A stretch of DNA of 64,000 bases from Paraescarpia echinospica (taxonomy: Eukaryota; Annelida; Polychaeta; Sabellida; Siboglinidae). The number at the start of each line of letters is the position of its first letter. Positions within the stretch are counted from its first letter, which is position 1. This document shows, piece after piece, positions 14,671-25,279 of this stretch. The notes beneath the pieces are model-generated. The model had not been told where the DNA came from. It searched no databases and saw only the letters and a program-made list of their open reading frames with translations. The stretch spans positions 3,998,773 through 4,062,772 of the forward strand of contig CM034538.1 of NCBI GenBank assembly GCA_020002185.1. The letters run 5' to 3'. Position numbers and translations under genes: made by a program.

Positions 14671-14673
<3 letters not shown>
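13867..14673 (+). CDS. Minor capsid protein (penton-type, single jelly-roll)
   Basis: 268 residues. The start (SDFYLTLPSNASM then TLTHYITTLPKRILL) and WECGLVEVQYPHSWYNI are hallmarks of the Polinton/virophage penton protein. The rest is strand-rich with the conserved VEPRVVGDSLVPLLRIIP strand pair, and it ends GKVTVTFHFQR. It is predicted to sit at the capsid fivefold vertices. The ATG lies inside the preceding gene (14-nt overlap). A pure (GA)n tract follows the stop. Confidence 0.9.

Positions 14674-14724
<51 letters not shown>
14672..14724 (+). repeat. (GA)n microsatellite filling the gap between two capsid-module genes
   Basis: About 26 uninterrupted GA units start at the stop codon (TAG) of the minor capsid gene and end just before the ATG at 14728. 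It is the whole intergenic spacer. Confidence 0.9.
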
Positions 14725-14727
<3 letters not shown>

Positions 14728-14728
<1 letters not shown>

Positions 14729-15147
14729 TGAATTACACCGACTACTACGATCGTCAAGCGGGAGGTGCGATTCCTTATTTCGTGGGTGCCCGACACCAAC
14801 GGGGACACGGTCTGGGAAGTCTATTCGGAAGTCTACTGCGTAGCGTCATGCCACTCGTCAAGAGAGGAGCCGTGTCGTTGGGAAAGAGAGCTCTGTCGAC
14901 CGGCGCACGCATAGCCGACGACGTCCTGTCGGGACAGAACATCAGAACGGCCGCCAAACGTCGCGTCACCACTGCCGGTAGAGATATGATGAGTGATCTC
15001 TTGACCCCTGGCGTGCGACCCCGTAAGCGTATAAGACGCACACACCCTGCGAAACGAGTCAGTACACCAGCGAGACGTCGGAGGAAACAGCAGAAACCGA
15101 AGGTACGTCGTGAACCCGATATATTCGACGATGGCGTTCGTTCATAA
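14728..15147 (+). CDS. Basic amphipathic virion protein (adenovirus pX/VI-like architecture)
   Basis: 139 residues. After a short acidic/Tyr start comes a Gly-rich amphipathic helix (GHGLGSLFGSLLRSVMPLVK, then GAVSLGKRALSTGARIADDV), then strongly basic clusters (RPRKRIRRTHPAKR and PARRRRKQQKPKVRRE). The combination resembles adenovirus core and membrane-lytic peptides cleaved by the viral protease, and such a gene next to the major capsid gene is standard in Polintons. Its last 17 nt overlap the major capsid gene. Assignment rests on composition and position. Confidence 0.78.
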
Positions 15148-16450
15148 ACTATCGTGTGAGGGACTCAAGAGCGAACTCGATCTCTTCACCGTACCTCTGA
15201 CTCAGACCGCCATCATCGACAGTCACACGGTCCATCACCAGCCGGTGTCCTCGCTCGACTCAGGTGGACCGATCGAATTCGTCGTACCCGGATCGGGAGA
15301 CGATTACTTGGATCTCGCCGACACGAAACTACACGTTCGGGCGAAGGTGACGCGTGCCGACGGAAGTGATCTCGACCCCGCCGACCCCGTCGCTCCCGTG
15401 AATAACTGGCTCCATTCGCTGTTCGGACAGGTCGATTTCTACCTGAACGGAACGCTCGTGACTCCTTCGACCAACACGTATCCGTACCGTGCCTACATAG
15501 AGACACTGCTCAGTTACGGTGACGATGCCAAGGAGACGCAACTGACGAGTCAGATGTGGTACAAGGACACGGCCGGTCGTATGGACGCCGTCGTCATTGA
15601 TGGTGCCGATCCGACAGCCAACGCGGGGTTCGTTGCCAGACGCCACATGATCGCCCAGAGTCGTGTGGTCGACATGATAGGTCGTGTCCACGTCGACCTC
15701 TTGCTTCAGGATAAACTCCTCATCAACGGTGTCGAACTCAAGATGCGTTTCGTACGCAGCAAGGATGCGTTCGCACTCATTGCTGGTGGAGCCAACCCCG
15801 CCTACAAGATACAGATCGTCAACGCTACACTGTTCGTCAAGAAAGTCACCCTGAATCCGAGTGTGCAGATGGCACACATCAAAGCCCTCGAAAAGGCCAC
15901 CGCCAAGTATCCGCTGCGACCTGTCGAATGCAAGGTCTACTCTATTCCCACAGGTACCCATTCGTACACGCGCGAGAACCTCTTTCTTGGTACTATTCCG
16001 AAACGTCTTGTGATATGCTGCATCGATAACGACGCCTACAACGGATGCTACGCCAAAAATCCCTTTCACGCTAAAAACAACCACATCAACTTCTTCGCCG
16101 TGTACGTCGACGGACGACAGATACCCGCCAAACCTTTCCAGCCCGACTTCGACAACAACCTCTTTGTCAGATGCTACCATAACCTGTTCACCTCGACGGG
16201 TAAGGCGTGGCAGGACGAAGGGAACGGCTTGACTCGCTACGACTTCCGACACGGCTACACCTTCTTCGGTGTGGACCTCACCCCCGATGCGTGCGACGAC
16301 TGCTGCTTCCATCTGGTACAAAAGGGCAACTTGCGCGTCGAGATTCATTTCCGCGACGCGCTGACAACCACTGTGAACGTCATCGCCTACGCCGAGTTCG
16401 AGAAGGTGCTGGAGATCGACAGGAATCGTAACGTCATCTACGACAACTGA
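15131..16450 (+). CDS. Major capsid protein (double jelly-roll)
   Basis: 439 residues from ATG 15131; an in-frame GTG at 15110 is discarded. The N terminus (AFVHKLSCEGLKSELDLF) and GGPIEFVVPGSGDDYLDLAD are strongly conserved in Polinton major capsid proteins, as are VNNWLHSLFGQVDFYLNG, the MRFVRSKDAF strand and the C-terminal ALTTTVNVIAYAEFEKVLEI. Length fits the compact double jelly-roll hexon that trimerises into the capsid lattice. Frame intact. The stop codon shares a base with the protease start (TGATG). Confidence 0.95.
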   Translation: MAFVHKLSCEGLKSELDLFTVPLTQTAIIDSHTVHHQPVSSLDSGGPIEFVVPGSGDDYLDLADTKLHVRAKVTRADGSDLDPADPVAPVNNWLHSLFGQVDFYLNGTLVTPSTNTYPYRAYIETLLSYGDDAKETQLTSQMWYKDTAGRMDAVVIDGADPTANAGFVARRHMIAQSRVVDMIGRVHVDLLLQDKLLINGVELKMRFVRSKDAFALIAGGANPAYKIQIVNATLFVKKVTLNPSVQMAHIKALEKATAKYPLRPVECKVYSIPTGTHSYTRENLFLGTIPKRLVICCIDNDAYNGCYAKNPFHAKNNHINFFAVYVDGRQIPAKPFQPDFDNNLFVRCYHNLFTSTGKAWQDEGNGLTRYDFRHGYTFFGVDLTPDACDDCCFHLVQKGNLRVEIHFRDALTTTVNVIAYAEFEKVLEIDRNRNVIYDN

Positions 16451-16902
16451 TGGAAACCATGCAGCTCGTCCGTCTACTCACCCGCGATACGCACGCCCGT
16501 GTCGTCATGCGCGGGATCGTACCCAAAGACGTACTCCTCGAACTCCAGATAGACGCTTACCCCGTCGCCTTCGTGTGCAACACGCACGACACGGGTAAAC
16601 CCGGAGAACATTGGATAGCTATCTACGTAGATGCCAACGGTTGCGGTGAATACTTCTGCTCTTACGGCTTGCCGCCACGACACGTCGAGTTTCGACGTTT
16701 CTTGAATAAACATTGTGTAACGTGGACTCATAATTCTAAGAGACTGCAGAGTCCCGTGTCTAACGTTTGTGGACGATACTGTGTTGCTTATCTCATGTTT
16801 CGATGTCGTGGACTTGTCATGAAGGATTTCGTAAAAGGTTTCGGCACTGATCTGGTAGCAAACGATTGCCGCGTATTCGATTGGCTTAAACAACTGCAAT
16901 AA
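16450..16902 (+). CDS. Adenain-type maturation cysteine protease, altered third catalytic position
   Basis: 150 residues, close to the usual length for Polinton PRO. H54 lies in GEHWIAIYVD. The oxyanion glutamine and nucleophile are Q100 and C107 (LQSPVSNVCGRYC), with the adenain spacing of seven. The acidic triad member normally lies in the strand after the histidine (FD-S-F/Y-G or FEPFG-like); here the strand reads EYFCSYGLPP, so a Cys (C70) stands where D/E is expected, with E67 nearby. The enzyme should cleave capsid and core precursors. It starts on the last base of the major capsid stop codon and is the last gene of the late cluster. Confidence 0.9.
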   Translation: METMQLVRLLTRDTHARVVMRGIVPKDVLLELQIDAYPVAFVCNTHDTGKPGEHWIAIYVDANGCGEYFCSYGLPPRHVEFRRFLNKHCVTWTHNSKRLQSPVSNVCGRYCVAYLMFRCRGLVMKDFVKGFGTDLVANDCRVFDWLKQLQ

Positions 16903-17155
16903 CCGTGTTTCATTAACGAACAGATATCATCATCATCATCGTCATTAACGATTCGAGCCTATGGCGCGGTGGTCACACACCCGTAAGCTCACGACCTCTG
17001 ACGCGGTGTTCACTCACCCGTAAGTCGTACCATCATCGTCATCCCACGAGCCACTGGCGTGGTCGTATTGACCCCTAAGCTCACGACCTCTGTCGTGGTG
17101 TTCACTCACCCACAAGTACTTCGCTTAATAAAACACGGTTTCATATTATATGCTT
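16903..17155 (+). other. 3' UTR of the late cluster with two-copy repeats and poly(A) signal
   Basis: No gene. A unit of about 65-110 bp is repeated with variation: catcatcatc..., gcg(c/t)ggt(g/c)gt, then cccctaagctcacgacctctg and gtgttcactcacc. Copies start near 16925, 16976 and 17030. AATAAA at 17127-17132 precedes the right TIR, which holds a second at 17168-17173. Confidence 0.6.
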
Positions 17156-17173
17156 GTATCATTCGTCAATAAA
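17127..17173 (+). terminator. Two poly(A) signals at the right end of the late cluster
   Basis: AATAAA at 17127-17132 and at 17168-17173; the second is inside the right TIR and is the partner of the one used by the leftward gene in the left TIR. The late genes would end here. Confidence 0.6.
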
Positions 17174-17551
17174 ATACGTGTGCACTCGTATACTCTTGTG
17201 TTTCGTTAGTTCTTTCATACACGCACATTCATACACACCCCTCACATACACGTGCATTCATACACAACTAATACCTCTCTACACTCCTCGTTATCATTAA
17301 CAACCTAATCAACTTTCAAACTGTGAGTTTTAATAGTTATTCCCTTAGTACTAATTCTTCATACGTACATATATCACATGTTTTAAAGTCCGAGTCGCTA
17401 GGTGGCACTACGGGCGCTTAGGTACACTTCTTTCCGCTAGGTGGCGCAGGTCACGTGACTACTCACTTTGCTCAGGGGGGAGGCTTTCGAAACCTCCCTA
17501 ATATCGCTTAAACACCGCAGGATGCCCCTCCAAAAACGCGAGCATACTACT
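17156..17551 (-). repeat. Right terminal inverted repeat of the Polinton
   Basis: Inverted copy of 690-1136. It ends catactact (5'-AG on the other strand). The best-conserved block, ccgcaggat at 17515-17523, mirrors 718-726. It includes the gtcacgtgac E-box near 17450-17461. Shorter than the left repeat by the left-end duplications. Confidence 0.93.
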
Positions 17552-17589
17552 CACGGACTAGAACTGGATTGCCAAAGACAATTACCATG

Positions 17590-18330
17590 TTCCAAAGATG
17601 ACTGACCTCCCAGCAGCACCAGCCTATTTGCTGTCGGACATCCGTTGTGTGGACAGAGTATTCGCTTGTGAAGGTCAGAGGGAAGATCCCCGTCTCTGGT
17701 GGGGGCGGCACGCATTCTGCTGGTTGCAGAGGCCTATCCTGGATTTACAGGCTCTGGAGCAGGTTGGGCAAAGGTTTACTTGGCCCGAAGGTGACTGAGA
17801 CGCATATTCTTTTCTCAGCCTACGCTTTTCCCCGTCTGCTTCTCTTCTGGAATGCTGAAAGTCCTGGGCTGCTGTCTGGTAATCGCTCTGTAGTTGTTGC
17901 TGTCTGCTGCTAGATGTTCCCAACGTTTGCGGTCTTGCCGATGTGAGTTGCCGCTTCAGCTGGTCCTTCTGGCGCCTGTGTGGGGCCTTCTATCTCGGTT
18001 GCCCTGACGAAATTCACCATAAAATACAACTTATGGCATTCTGATATCATCCATGCGCGAGACGTGGCATGCCCAGCGGAGCTGTCTGAGCATCAACATG
18101 GTTTCGATGCTCCGGAGGTTTGCCTTTTCCAGGACCTATTGGATGGAAACATAGTCCTGCCAATCCAGTCCCGTGATGGAGCGCTGACATCGCTGGTGGA
18201 ACCGTTCAAGCAGTTGTACTTGCTTTCTGTTGAGGAGCCACGCCTCTGCCCCATACAAAAGGGTAGTGAAGACACAACCTTGTATATTTGTATCTTTGTT
18301 GACAAACGCAGCCAGTTATTCTACCATAGG
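17590..18330 (-). pseudogene. 3' end of a dead LINE (non-LTR retrotransposon), minus strand
   Basis: On the minus strand, pieces in shifting frames match the C-terminal end of a common LINE reverse-transcriptase ORF: TTLLYGAEAWLL, QLLERFHQRCQRSITGLDWQ, NLRSIETMLMLRQLRWACHV then SRMDD, VVFYGEFRQGNR, and finally a Cys motif NLCPTCSRACKSRIGLCNQQ. Stops and frame changes interrupt it. It begins about 40-120 bp beyond the Polinton's right end. Confidence 0.82.
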
Positions 18331-19470
18331 TATACATTTCAGCAGCCGACCGAGTGAGCTGTTGGCTTTGGCAAGACAAACTACAACCCTTTGCGATGTA
18401 GTTGCATAAAGAAAGGACTTGACTGTACTTCTGTGTGTGCGTGGTGTGTCAAATTGCACCTAACATCTCCGTGGAAGCTCTCAACGACAGCAGTGTTTGA
18501 ACGTGTCATGCACCAGTAAATAACACTATATGTTAAGCAATATAATAAGGATGTACCTACACACCTCACTGCAATTTTTTATAGCGTATAGTTTGGGTGA
18601 AGATCATTGATATTGGAATAAGTACCTGAGTTAAAATATCAACCAAATACAAAACATATTAACATATTCATGAAAACAGTAGCTAAGGACAAACTGTGTT
18701 AAAATAAACAAGTCTATGACTATATTTGTAAGCAAAATTAAGTTGATCGCAAAGCCACTCCCTTGGCGGCTAAAATTCGAGTTTCACTGTGTTTAGAAAA
18801 TGATTTTTATGTTATTACTAACTAGAATTAAATTTGATACATATCGTTGTATTAATCTATCCATACCCCTTCCAATGGTGTACATCATGCGTATAAATTG
18901 CGCAAAGAATATAGAATATCCAACTAAAATAAGTCCTTTCCCTAGATTTTACTATGACAAACGTGACCGGCAGCGATTTTCAACCACTTGTCTTTTCTAA
19001 TATAAATGTGAGTGTAGGCGTGTGTGGGTGTTTTTAATGTTTGTACCTGTACTTGGTTGCGATTTTTTTTTATTTTACTCTAGCATGTTTATGTTTACAT
19101 TTATAAGTGGATGCACAAGCAGAGACGCCATTTCAATGCGAGAATTTTAAAAAATCACAACCAAAGCCTAGCCCAAGAATAAATGTTATTATAAACAGCG
19201 CGTTAGTCAGTATTTTCGTTTCATTTTATTTAGTCAAAGTCGCAATAATTAGGCTCGTATCTGAAGTAGCGATAATGCTGTTATAAGATAAGCCCAATGT
19301 TTTACGGATAATAAGCTTATACAATAATACCATTCAACACTTCTCAAAAGTGGAACCTTCATGTGAATTTTTGTGATAAATTGTTCACGTGTTATCTTTT
19401 CTTACTCTCACAAAAAACATGCGACCGAGGAATCCAATGGCTCAATGGTAAATTCTATAGGAACGTCTGA
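18331..19470. other. AT-rich host DNA, nothing recognised except part of a dispersed repeat
   Basis: No coding signal. Around 19130-19250 the minus strand carries one copy of a dispersed repeat (gcgactttgact...aacgaaaata..gactaacgcgc) also found at 22876 and 23902. Confidence 0.5.
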
Positions 19471-19474
19471 ACAA

Positions 19475-19475
19475 T

Positions 19476-19520
<45 letters not shown>

Positions 19521-19538
19521 TATATATATATATATATC
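19475..19538. repeat. (AT)n microsatellite
   Basis: About 60 bp of nearly pure AT dinucleotide with three breaks. Confidence 0.95.
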
Positions 19539-22270
19539 AAATTCATTGTTATAACATATTACGAAGACTTTATTATAGTAATACAGTTGCGTTTGAACAC
19601 AGTGAAATTCAGTGGCGTATTTACGGAAACACTTTTGTTGTATTTTTCTATATAACATGTTTTGCCAGTGAATGTTTGGAAGACAAGCTAACGAGTGACT
19701 AAGCTTGAACCCCCATTTGCCCCCTCCGGTATCCTAGATGTCCACTGGCTAAAACTGTACACATAATACGATAATGGATGTGTTAAAGTCTCTATCCTTC
19801 ATGTTAACAATTTAGGCGACATCCGTTTAGGTGATATTCATATATTAACACCACAACATCACTCAAAATACTGATTATTTTGTCAAAATAGGTTTCGCTG
19901 TATACTGTCGCGAGTGCCTTTTCGTCAAAGTTGGGTCAAATTCTGGTTAGTAAATCAATCACTATAGGGAGATACTCGTTGGCCTAAGGTAACAAGGAGT
20001 TATGTCAGTGGGGTGACAATAGGAAGCAATCCCAGTGAATATGGTTAAAGGGTTACAATTGTATTTTTGCGTTGTGTTTTTAAGCGAAACAGACAGTCGT
20101 GATCTAAATTGAGGTGTAATGTGTCAGCCAAGCCAGAAAAACAATACCTGGTCAACTGATATGTACAAAATGACTCAAAATGATATGCAGTATTACTGAC
20201 AGATGACACAGTAGTAACAAACCCACTATAATTTTTGAGTACAATACATAATACAATAATACATGTTACGATAACTATCGTAAAATGTATTATTTTGATA
20301 AAGTAGCACTCGAGACAATACAGAGTGGATGATTCATTTGACCAATATCCAACTGCGATCTTACTCTTCTTTTTTATAGTGCTATGCCTATTAGCTTACG
20401 TTGTCTCAATGATCTGACCGCGAAAATAACTGGCGAACATGATTGCAAATATATGACACAATGGTCCACTGTCTAAAATGGTTGTCTAGGTTGGTTGCTA
20501 GGCGTTTTGTGACGAACGCACACGGGGATACTTGGGGGATTGTAATATGGTATTCCATGTTGCATTTAGCAAATATGCTGAGAAACATTAGTTGTGTACT
20601 ATATAGTTCCATGTTCTACCCTAATGCTCCTCGTAGACATGCATATTGGATGACTGGAGAGAGACAGCTGTCAGATTGTGGTAAGGCAGAGACATTGAGA
20701 AGCTGAGAGAGCGTGATGTTGATCGGACGAAATCACATGAAGTGAAATATGGGGGACTGACTGCGACATTAAGATGTTTCTAAACGATTTCTTTTCGCAG
20801 AGCAGTAAATCGTTAACCATGAGCAGAACACAAAGTATCCATTGTATTCCATAAAGCATTTAACGGTAATTTATCACAAAGTTTCCAAGCCTCCACCAGC
20901 CTGTCCTAGGTTACACACTGCATGTAAATACCAACGCTTTCACTTTTATCCAGACAAAAATATATGTTATAAATATTCCGATTTCCGTTAGTGAATATAT
21001 ATTGGAATGCACTGCCACACACAACAGCCACTATTACAGAAACGCAGCAATGTTAGCAAGTTCAAACACATACGGTGTCAAGCAAACACAACTGAATAAC
21101 AAGCTCAACCAACCAAGACCGTTTGACTACATATGAGTCATGACCAGAACAAAAGACAAGACAATAGAAATGTTGCCAACAAAAACCTCCTAAGTTTACG
21201 TTGTGGCATTCCTGTGTTGTCTGTCGTAAGAACTTGATATCGTCTGTAAACTCTCAACATTACGACGGATAATACAATAATTCAATTGCAGAGTAAGGAT
21301 GTGTGACATGATAATTGTAGTGCCGTCTAGTGTGTGACACGTTTATAACTAGAACAGCGCCTATTGTTGATTATGTGATGGTTCCCTTATATGTTAACTA
21401 TGGAGCAGTGTATGTCTATATCAAGCCAAGGTCCATTCATCCCTATTTCTATGTTTATCCGCTTGATTGCACGAGTTACCTCTGATTTATCAGCTGATGA
21501 TGCATTTTTGAAACAAAACGTTATTTAGAGTTATTTACATTTTAGAAAAGACATTGTATGATGACACATACCCCAGAAGGCGCCGCTGTTACGAATTTCA
21601 GATACAAACACTGTAACGACGATAACATGACTTTGCCCTTGGTTTGTTTCTCCGTGAGAAAGCAGTACGTTAATACATTCTATTGCAGACTAGGTATGGA
21701 CACACGGTGAACCTGAACTAAATTGTCTCCGGTCAGCTCAGACGTACAACTATAAATATTGTCGATGTTGGTGGTCAATATCTCCGGTTGCATTGCCAGC
21801 TACACTTTGGCAGACGTGCCTTTATTAAGATGTTACCTGAATATTGTGGTGAAGTAATCACTAGCGACTACCAGAACGTTTGGACAACACTCGACTTCGA
21901 CATGAGATGATTTTAATGCCACATTAATATTCCTCATTTTGTTTATGCAAACGGTTTGATTGGCAGAATGCCAGGCAACCAAAAACGGTTTAAATGACTC
22001 TATTAACAAGATGATTGTTTATTCTATCCATTCACATAACAGGGATTAGGCGTAATGGGGAATACAAACAATATGCTATTCTCAACTGCGCAGTATTGCA
22101 TAGCAGCAGTCATTCAATTAATTTGCCAAATGATCGAGTGCACTAGCACGAAAATATTTGTTTAATTACTTTTTATACAGAAAATATAATTTAAAAGAGA
22201 GAAAGCATTGGATCGTTACATATTTTATTTCTAACAAACTAGTTTCAAACAAACAAATTAATTAGGCATA
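19539..22270. other. Host intergenic DNA, nothing recognised
   Basis: AT-rich; no ORF with protein-like composition, no tRNA, no obvious repeat array. Short open frames are scattered and lack motifs. Confidence 0.5.
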
Positions 22271-22278
22271 AATAAATC

Positions 22279-22348
22279 ATACACACAAACACACACACAC
22301 ACACATACACACACACGCGCGCGCGCGCGCACGCACGCACACACACAG
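22279..22348. repeat. (CA)n/(CG)n microsatellite
   Basis: ACAC run with a central alternating cgcgcgcg block (about 22317-22330), a potential Z-DNA-forming purine/pyrimidine alternation. Confidence 0.95.
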
Positions 22349-22875
22349 CTGTCTTACATGTATTGTAAGATTTTAAATACAACGGTTGTATTTGTTTTAC
22401 TGACGTCAATATTTGATTCCAGCATTGCACATACAGTATCAACAATATTCGCACACAAACTTCAATAAACCCTTTGAGATAAAAGGAATTACCAGTTGAA
22501 AAGTATAACGAAAATGAGATGAATTATCAACAAAACTCGCCAACGTCGTTGTATGTTTTAATAGTAAAAACTATGTAGAAAATGTCAATGTCAGATAATG
22601 AAACGGCAATTCTTTATCGTTTGTGTACACTCTGTAAACAAGAACCACCAAAACTTGTACAAGAAACACCAAACATTCTGTACTAAAACTTTAGTGAAAT
22701 AATGTTAATATATTACTTGATCGTTAGGTGACAGTAAATACATTATATCTATTGTGAAAACAGAGTTACAGATCCCCGGCTCCCATCAGCTGCCTTCACT
22801 TCATCACATATATACAACTGTATTTTAGTATTATATCTTGGAACAGCATTACAACAACTCCACAGTCACGTGCTC

Positions 22876-22980
22876 ACGGTATGCGACTTTGAATAGATCA
22901 AATTAACCGAAATTAGCAACTAACGCACGATATGTAACTCTTGTCTTGGGGGTGGCTTTTTATTTACGTTGTATCATTTT
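22876..22980 (+). repeat. Dispersed repeat, copy B
   Basis: gcgactttgaatagatcaaattaaccgaaattagcaactaacgc continues into a tcttg...ggc..tttttatttacg segment. It aligns with 23902-24005 in the same orientation and with the minus strand at about 19130-19240. Three copies within 5 kb imply a mobile-element family; no coding capacity seen. Confidence 0.65.
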
Positions 22981-23901
22981 GTGCTGCTTAATACAACACG
23001 ATGACCTCGACAGTAAATCCAAGACTGAATCTAATTAACAGAAAGGGTACATGGGACAGTATTGTTGATAATGACTGGGGTACATATATCTTTATGTACA
23101 GCGTACATGCTGTCACAACACGCATTGACAGGTTATACCAGTGAATCAAAATTCTTGTCCGTCCAAGGGCCCACATGCACGGCCTCAGCACTTCCCTGAG
23201 ACGGAGTGAAGATTTTATGTGAGTCATTCGACGCAAAATAATTGTCAACAACAAACGACTGCATCGTTCTTTTTTTTTACTTTAAAGACGATGTTTTTAA
23301 TGTAATAATAATGAATAGTAGTTAAGTTAGTATGTTTGTAAAATAGAACCTCGAAAAAAAGCATAATTGTTATGAGATACACATTATTCATTATTATTAC
23401 TTAAGTGAACTTACAATACTACTCTATAGCTATGTACGTAGGTAGATATTTTTGAAGCATGAGTTGCCACCCTCCTCTGAAGGGGACACGAGGCTCTAGA
23501 TTAGATTTTGGATACAACAATATTATCAAAAACAAGCACATTACTCGGTCATTTGTTTATGTATTTTAAAACGGTCAGAAAACGGAATGCTAAATGAAAT
23601 ATATCGTGTGTTTGTAAAACAGAACCACACATACAATATGAAATATCCACTGCGTCTGGGAATTTAGTGTATTTTTGCTTGCTAGATGTAGCTAAGTGCA
23701 TAGGCGAATCCAGTGGGGGCTTGGGGGGCACGTGCACGTTAGTAATTTGGCATGCCCGTAGACCTGTTATAATGAGCCAACGCGACCGCACCCCATAGAC
23801 CGTTTTAAATTTACCGAGCCAGCGGCTAAAGTAACAGCGGCGCGGTAGACACTGAATTTTATTTAGTAACAGCATTACTGCAATTTCGCAATCAAGAACC
23901 G

Positions 23902-24005
23902 AACGAGTCTGACTTTGACTAGATCAAATTAAACGAAAATAGTGACTAACGCGCTACATAACTATAATGGTCCTACTCTTGAGTTAGGCTTCTAGTTTAC
24001 GCTGC
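23902..24005 (+). repeat. Dispersed repeat, copy C
   Basis: gtctgactttgactagatcaaattaaacgaaaatagtgactaacgcgc, then tcttgagttaggcttctagtttacgctg; aligned copy of 22876-22980. Confidence 0.65.
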
Positions 24006-24279
24006 TTATTAGAACCCGATAACACCGATAATAAGCCCTCAACGGCATATTGGTTAAGATTACAAACTAATTTCGAGGTTGAGACTTACCCACGGTTGTT
24101 ATGATCACACGACTTCAAAAGTTACGAAGTGAGTACGACGTTCGACAACGGCACGAACAAGGAAGTATGACATTCGATTTGTAGTGCCGCATGGCGGATA
24201 GCACGTTCATAATGCGACATGCACCGCCTCCTAGTGAGTACACCACGAGTCGATTCGCCAAGTCCATTGCAGACTATTA
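24006..24279. other. Host DNA before the assembly gap
   Basis: No feature recognised. Confidence 0.5.
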
Positions 24280-25279
24280 NNNNNNNNNNNNNNNNNNNNN
24301 NNNNNNNNNNNNNNNNNNNNNNNNNNNNNNNNNNNNNNNNNNNNNNNNNNNNNNNNNNNNNNNNNNNNNNNNNNNNNNNNNNNNNNNNNNNNNNNNNNNN
24401 NNNNNNNNNNNNNNNNNNNNNNNNNNNNNNNNNNNNNNNNNNNNNNNNNNNNNNNNNNNNNNNNNNNNNNNNNNNNNNNNNNNNNNNNNNNNNNNNNNNN
24501 NNNNNNNNNNNNNNNNNNNNNNNNNNNNNNNNNNNNNNNNNNNNNNNNNNNNNNNNNNNNNNNNNNNNNNNNNNNNNNNNNNNNNNNNNNNNNNNNNNNN
24601 NNNNNNNNNNNNNNNNNNNNNNNNNNNNNNNNNNNNNNNNNNNNNNNNNNNNNNNNNNNNNNNNNNNNNNNNNNNNNNNNNNNNNNNNNNNNNNNNNNNN
24701 NNNNNNNNNNNNNNNNNNNNNNNNNNNNNNNNNNNNNNNNNNNNNNNNNNNNNNNNNNNNNNNNNNNNNNNNNNNNNNNNNNNNNNNNNNNNNNNNNNNN
24801 NNNNNNNNNNNNNNNNNNNNNNNNNNNNNNNNNNNNNNNNNNNNNNNNNNNNNNNNNNNNNNNNNNNNNNNNNNNNNNNNNNNNNNNNNNNNNNNNNNNN
24901 NNNNNNNNNNNNNNNNNNNNNNNNNNNNNNNNNNNNNNNNNNNNNNNNNNNNNNNNNNNNNNNNNNNNNNNNNNNNNNNNNNNNNNNNNNNNNNNNNNNN
25001 NNNNNNNNNNNNNNNNNNNNNNNNNNNNNNNNNNNNNNNNNNNNNNNNNNNNNNNNNNNNNNNNNNNNNNNNNNNNNNNNNNNNNNNNNNNNNNNNNNNN
25101 NNNNNNNNNNNNNNNNNNNNNNNNNNNNNNNNNNNNNNNNNNNNNNNNNNNNNNNNNNNNNNNNNNNNNNNNNNNNNNNNNNNNNNNNNNNNNNNNNNNN
25201 NNNNNNNNNNNNNNNNNNNNNNNNNNNNNNNNNNNNNNNNNNNNNNNNNNNNNNNNNNNNNNNNNNNNNNNNNNNNNNN
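24280..25279. other. Assembly gap, 1000 N
   Basis: Exactly 1000 undetermined bases, a placeholder length. The sequence to its right is a tandem array, so the gap probably hides more of the array. Confidence 0.99.

Larger units (their letters stand above)
690..17551 (+). mobile_element. Complete Polinton/Maverick self-synthesising DNA transposon
   Basis: The unit is bounded by inverted repeats and encodes the whole Polinton core: protein-primed DNA polymerase B, retroviral-type integrase, A32/FtsK-type packaging ATPase, adenain-type cysteine protease, and major and minor capsid proteins. Several small conserved accessory proteins and an unusual early module are added. The ends start 5'-AG, as Polintons do. 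All core frames are open except a single frame change in polB, so the copy is young or selected. Genes near the left end form short, independently promoted and partly spliced units. Everything from 10296 to 16902 is on one strand with overlaps or tiny gaps. Established: Polintons are related to virophages, adintoviruses and adenoviruses and may form virions. Inference: this copy could still be, or recently was, mobile. Confidence 0.95.

Noticed and set aside
15329..16348. 339-codon minus-strand ORF inside the major capsid gene
   Set aside because: Antisense shadow of a strongly conserved coding frame; composition (V/G/E/R-rich) is what reversed capsid codons give.
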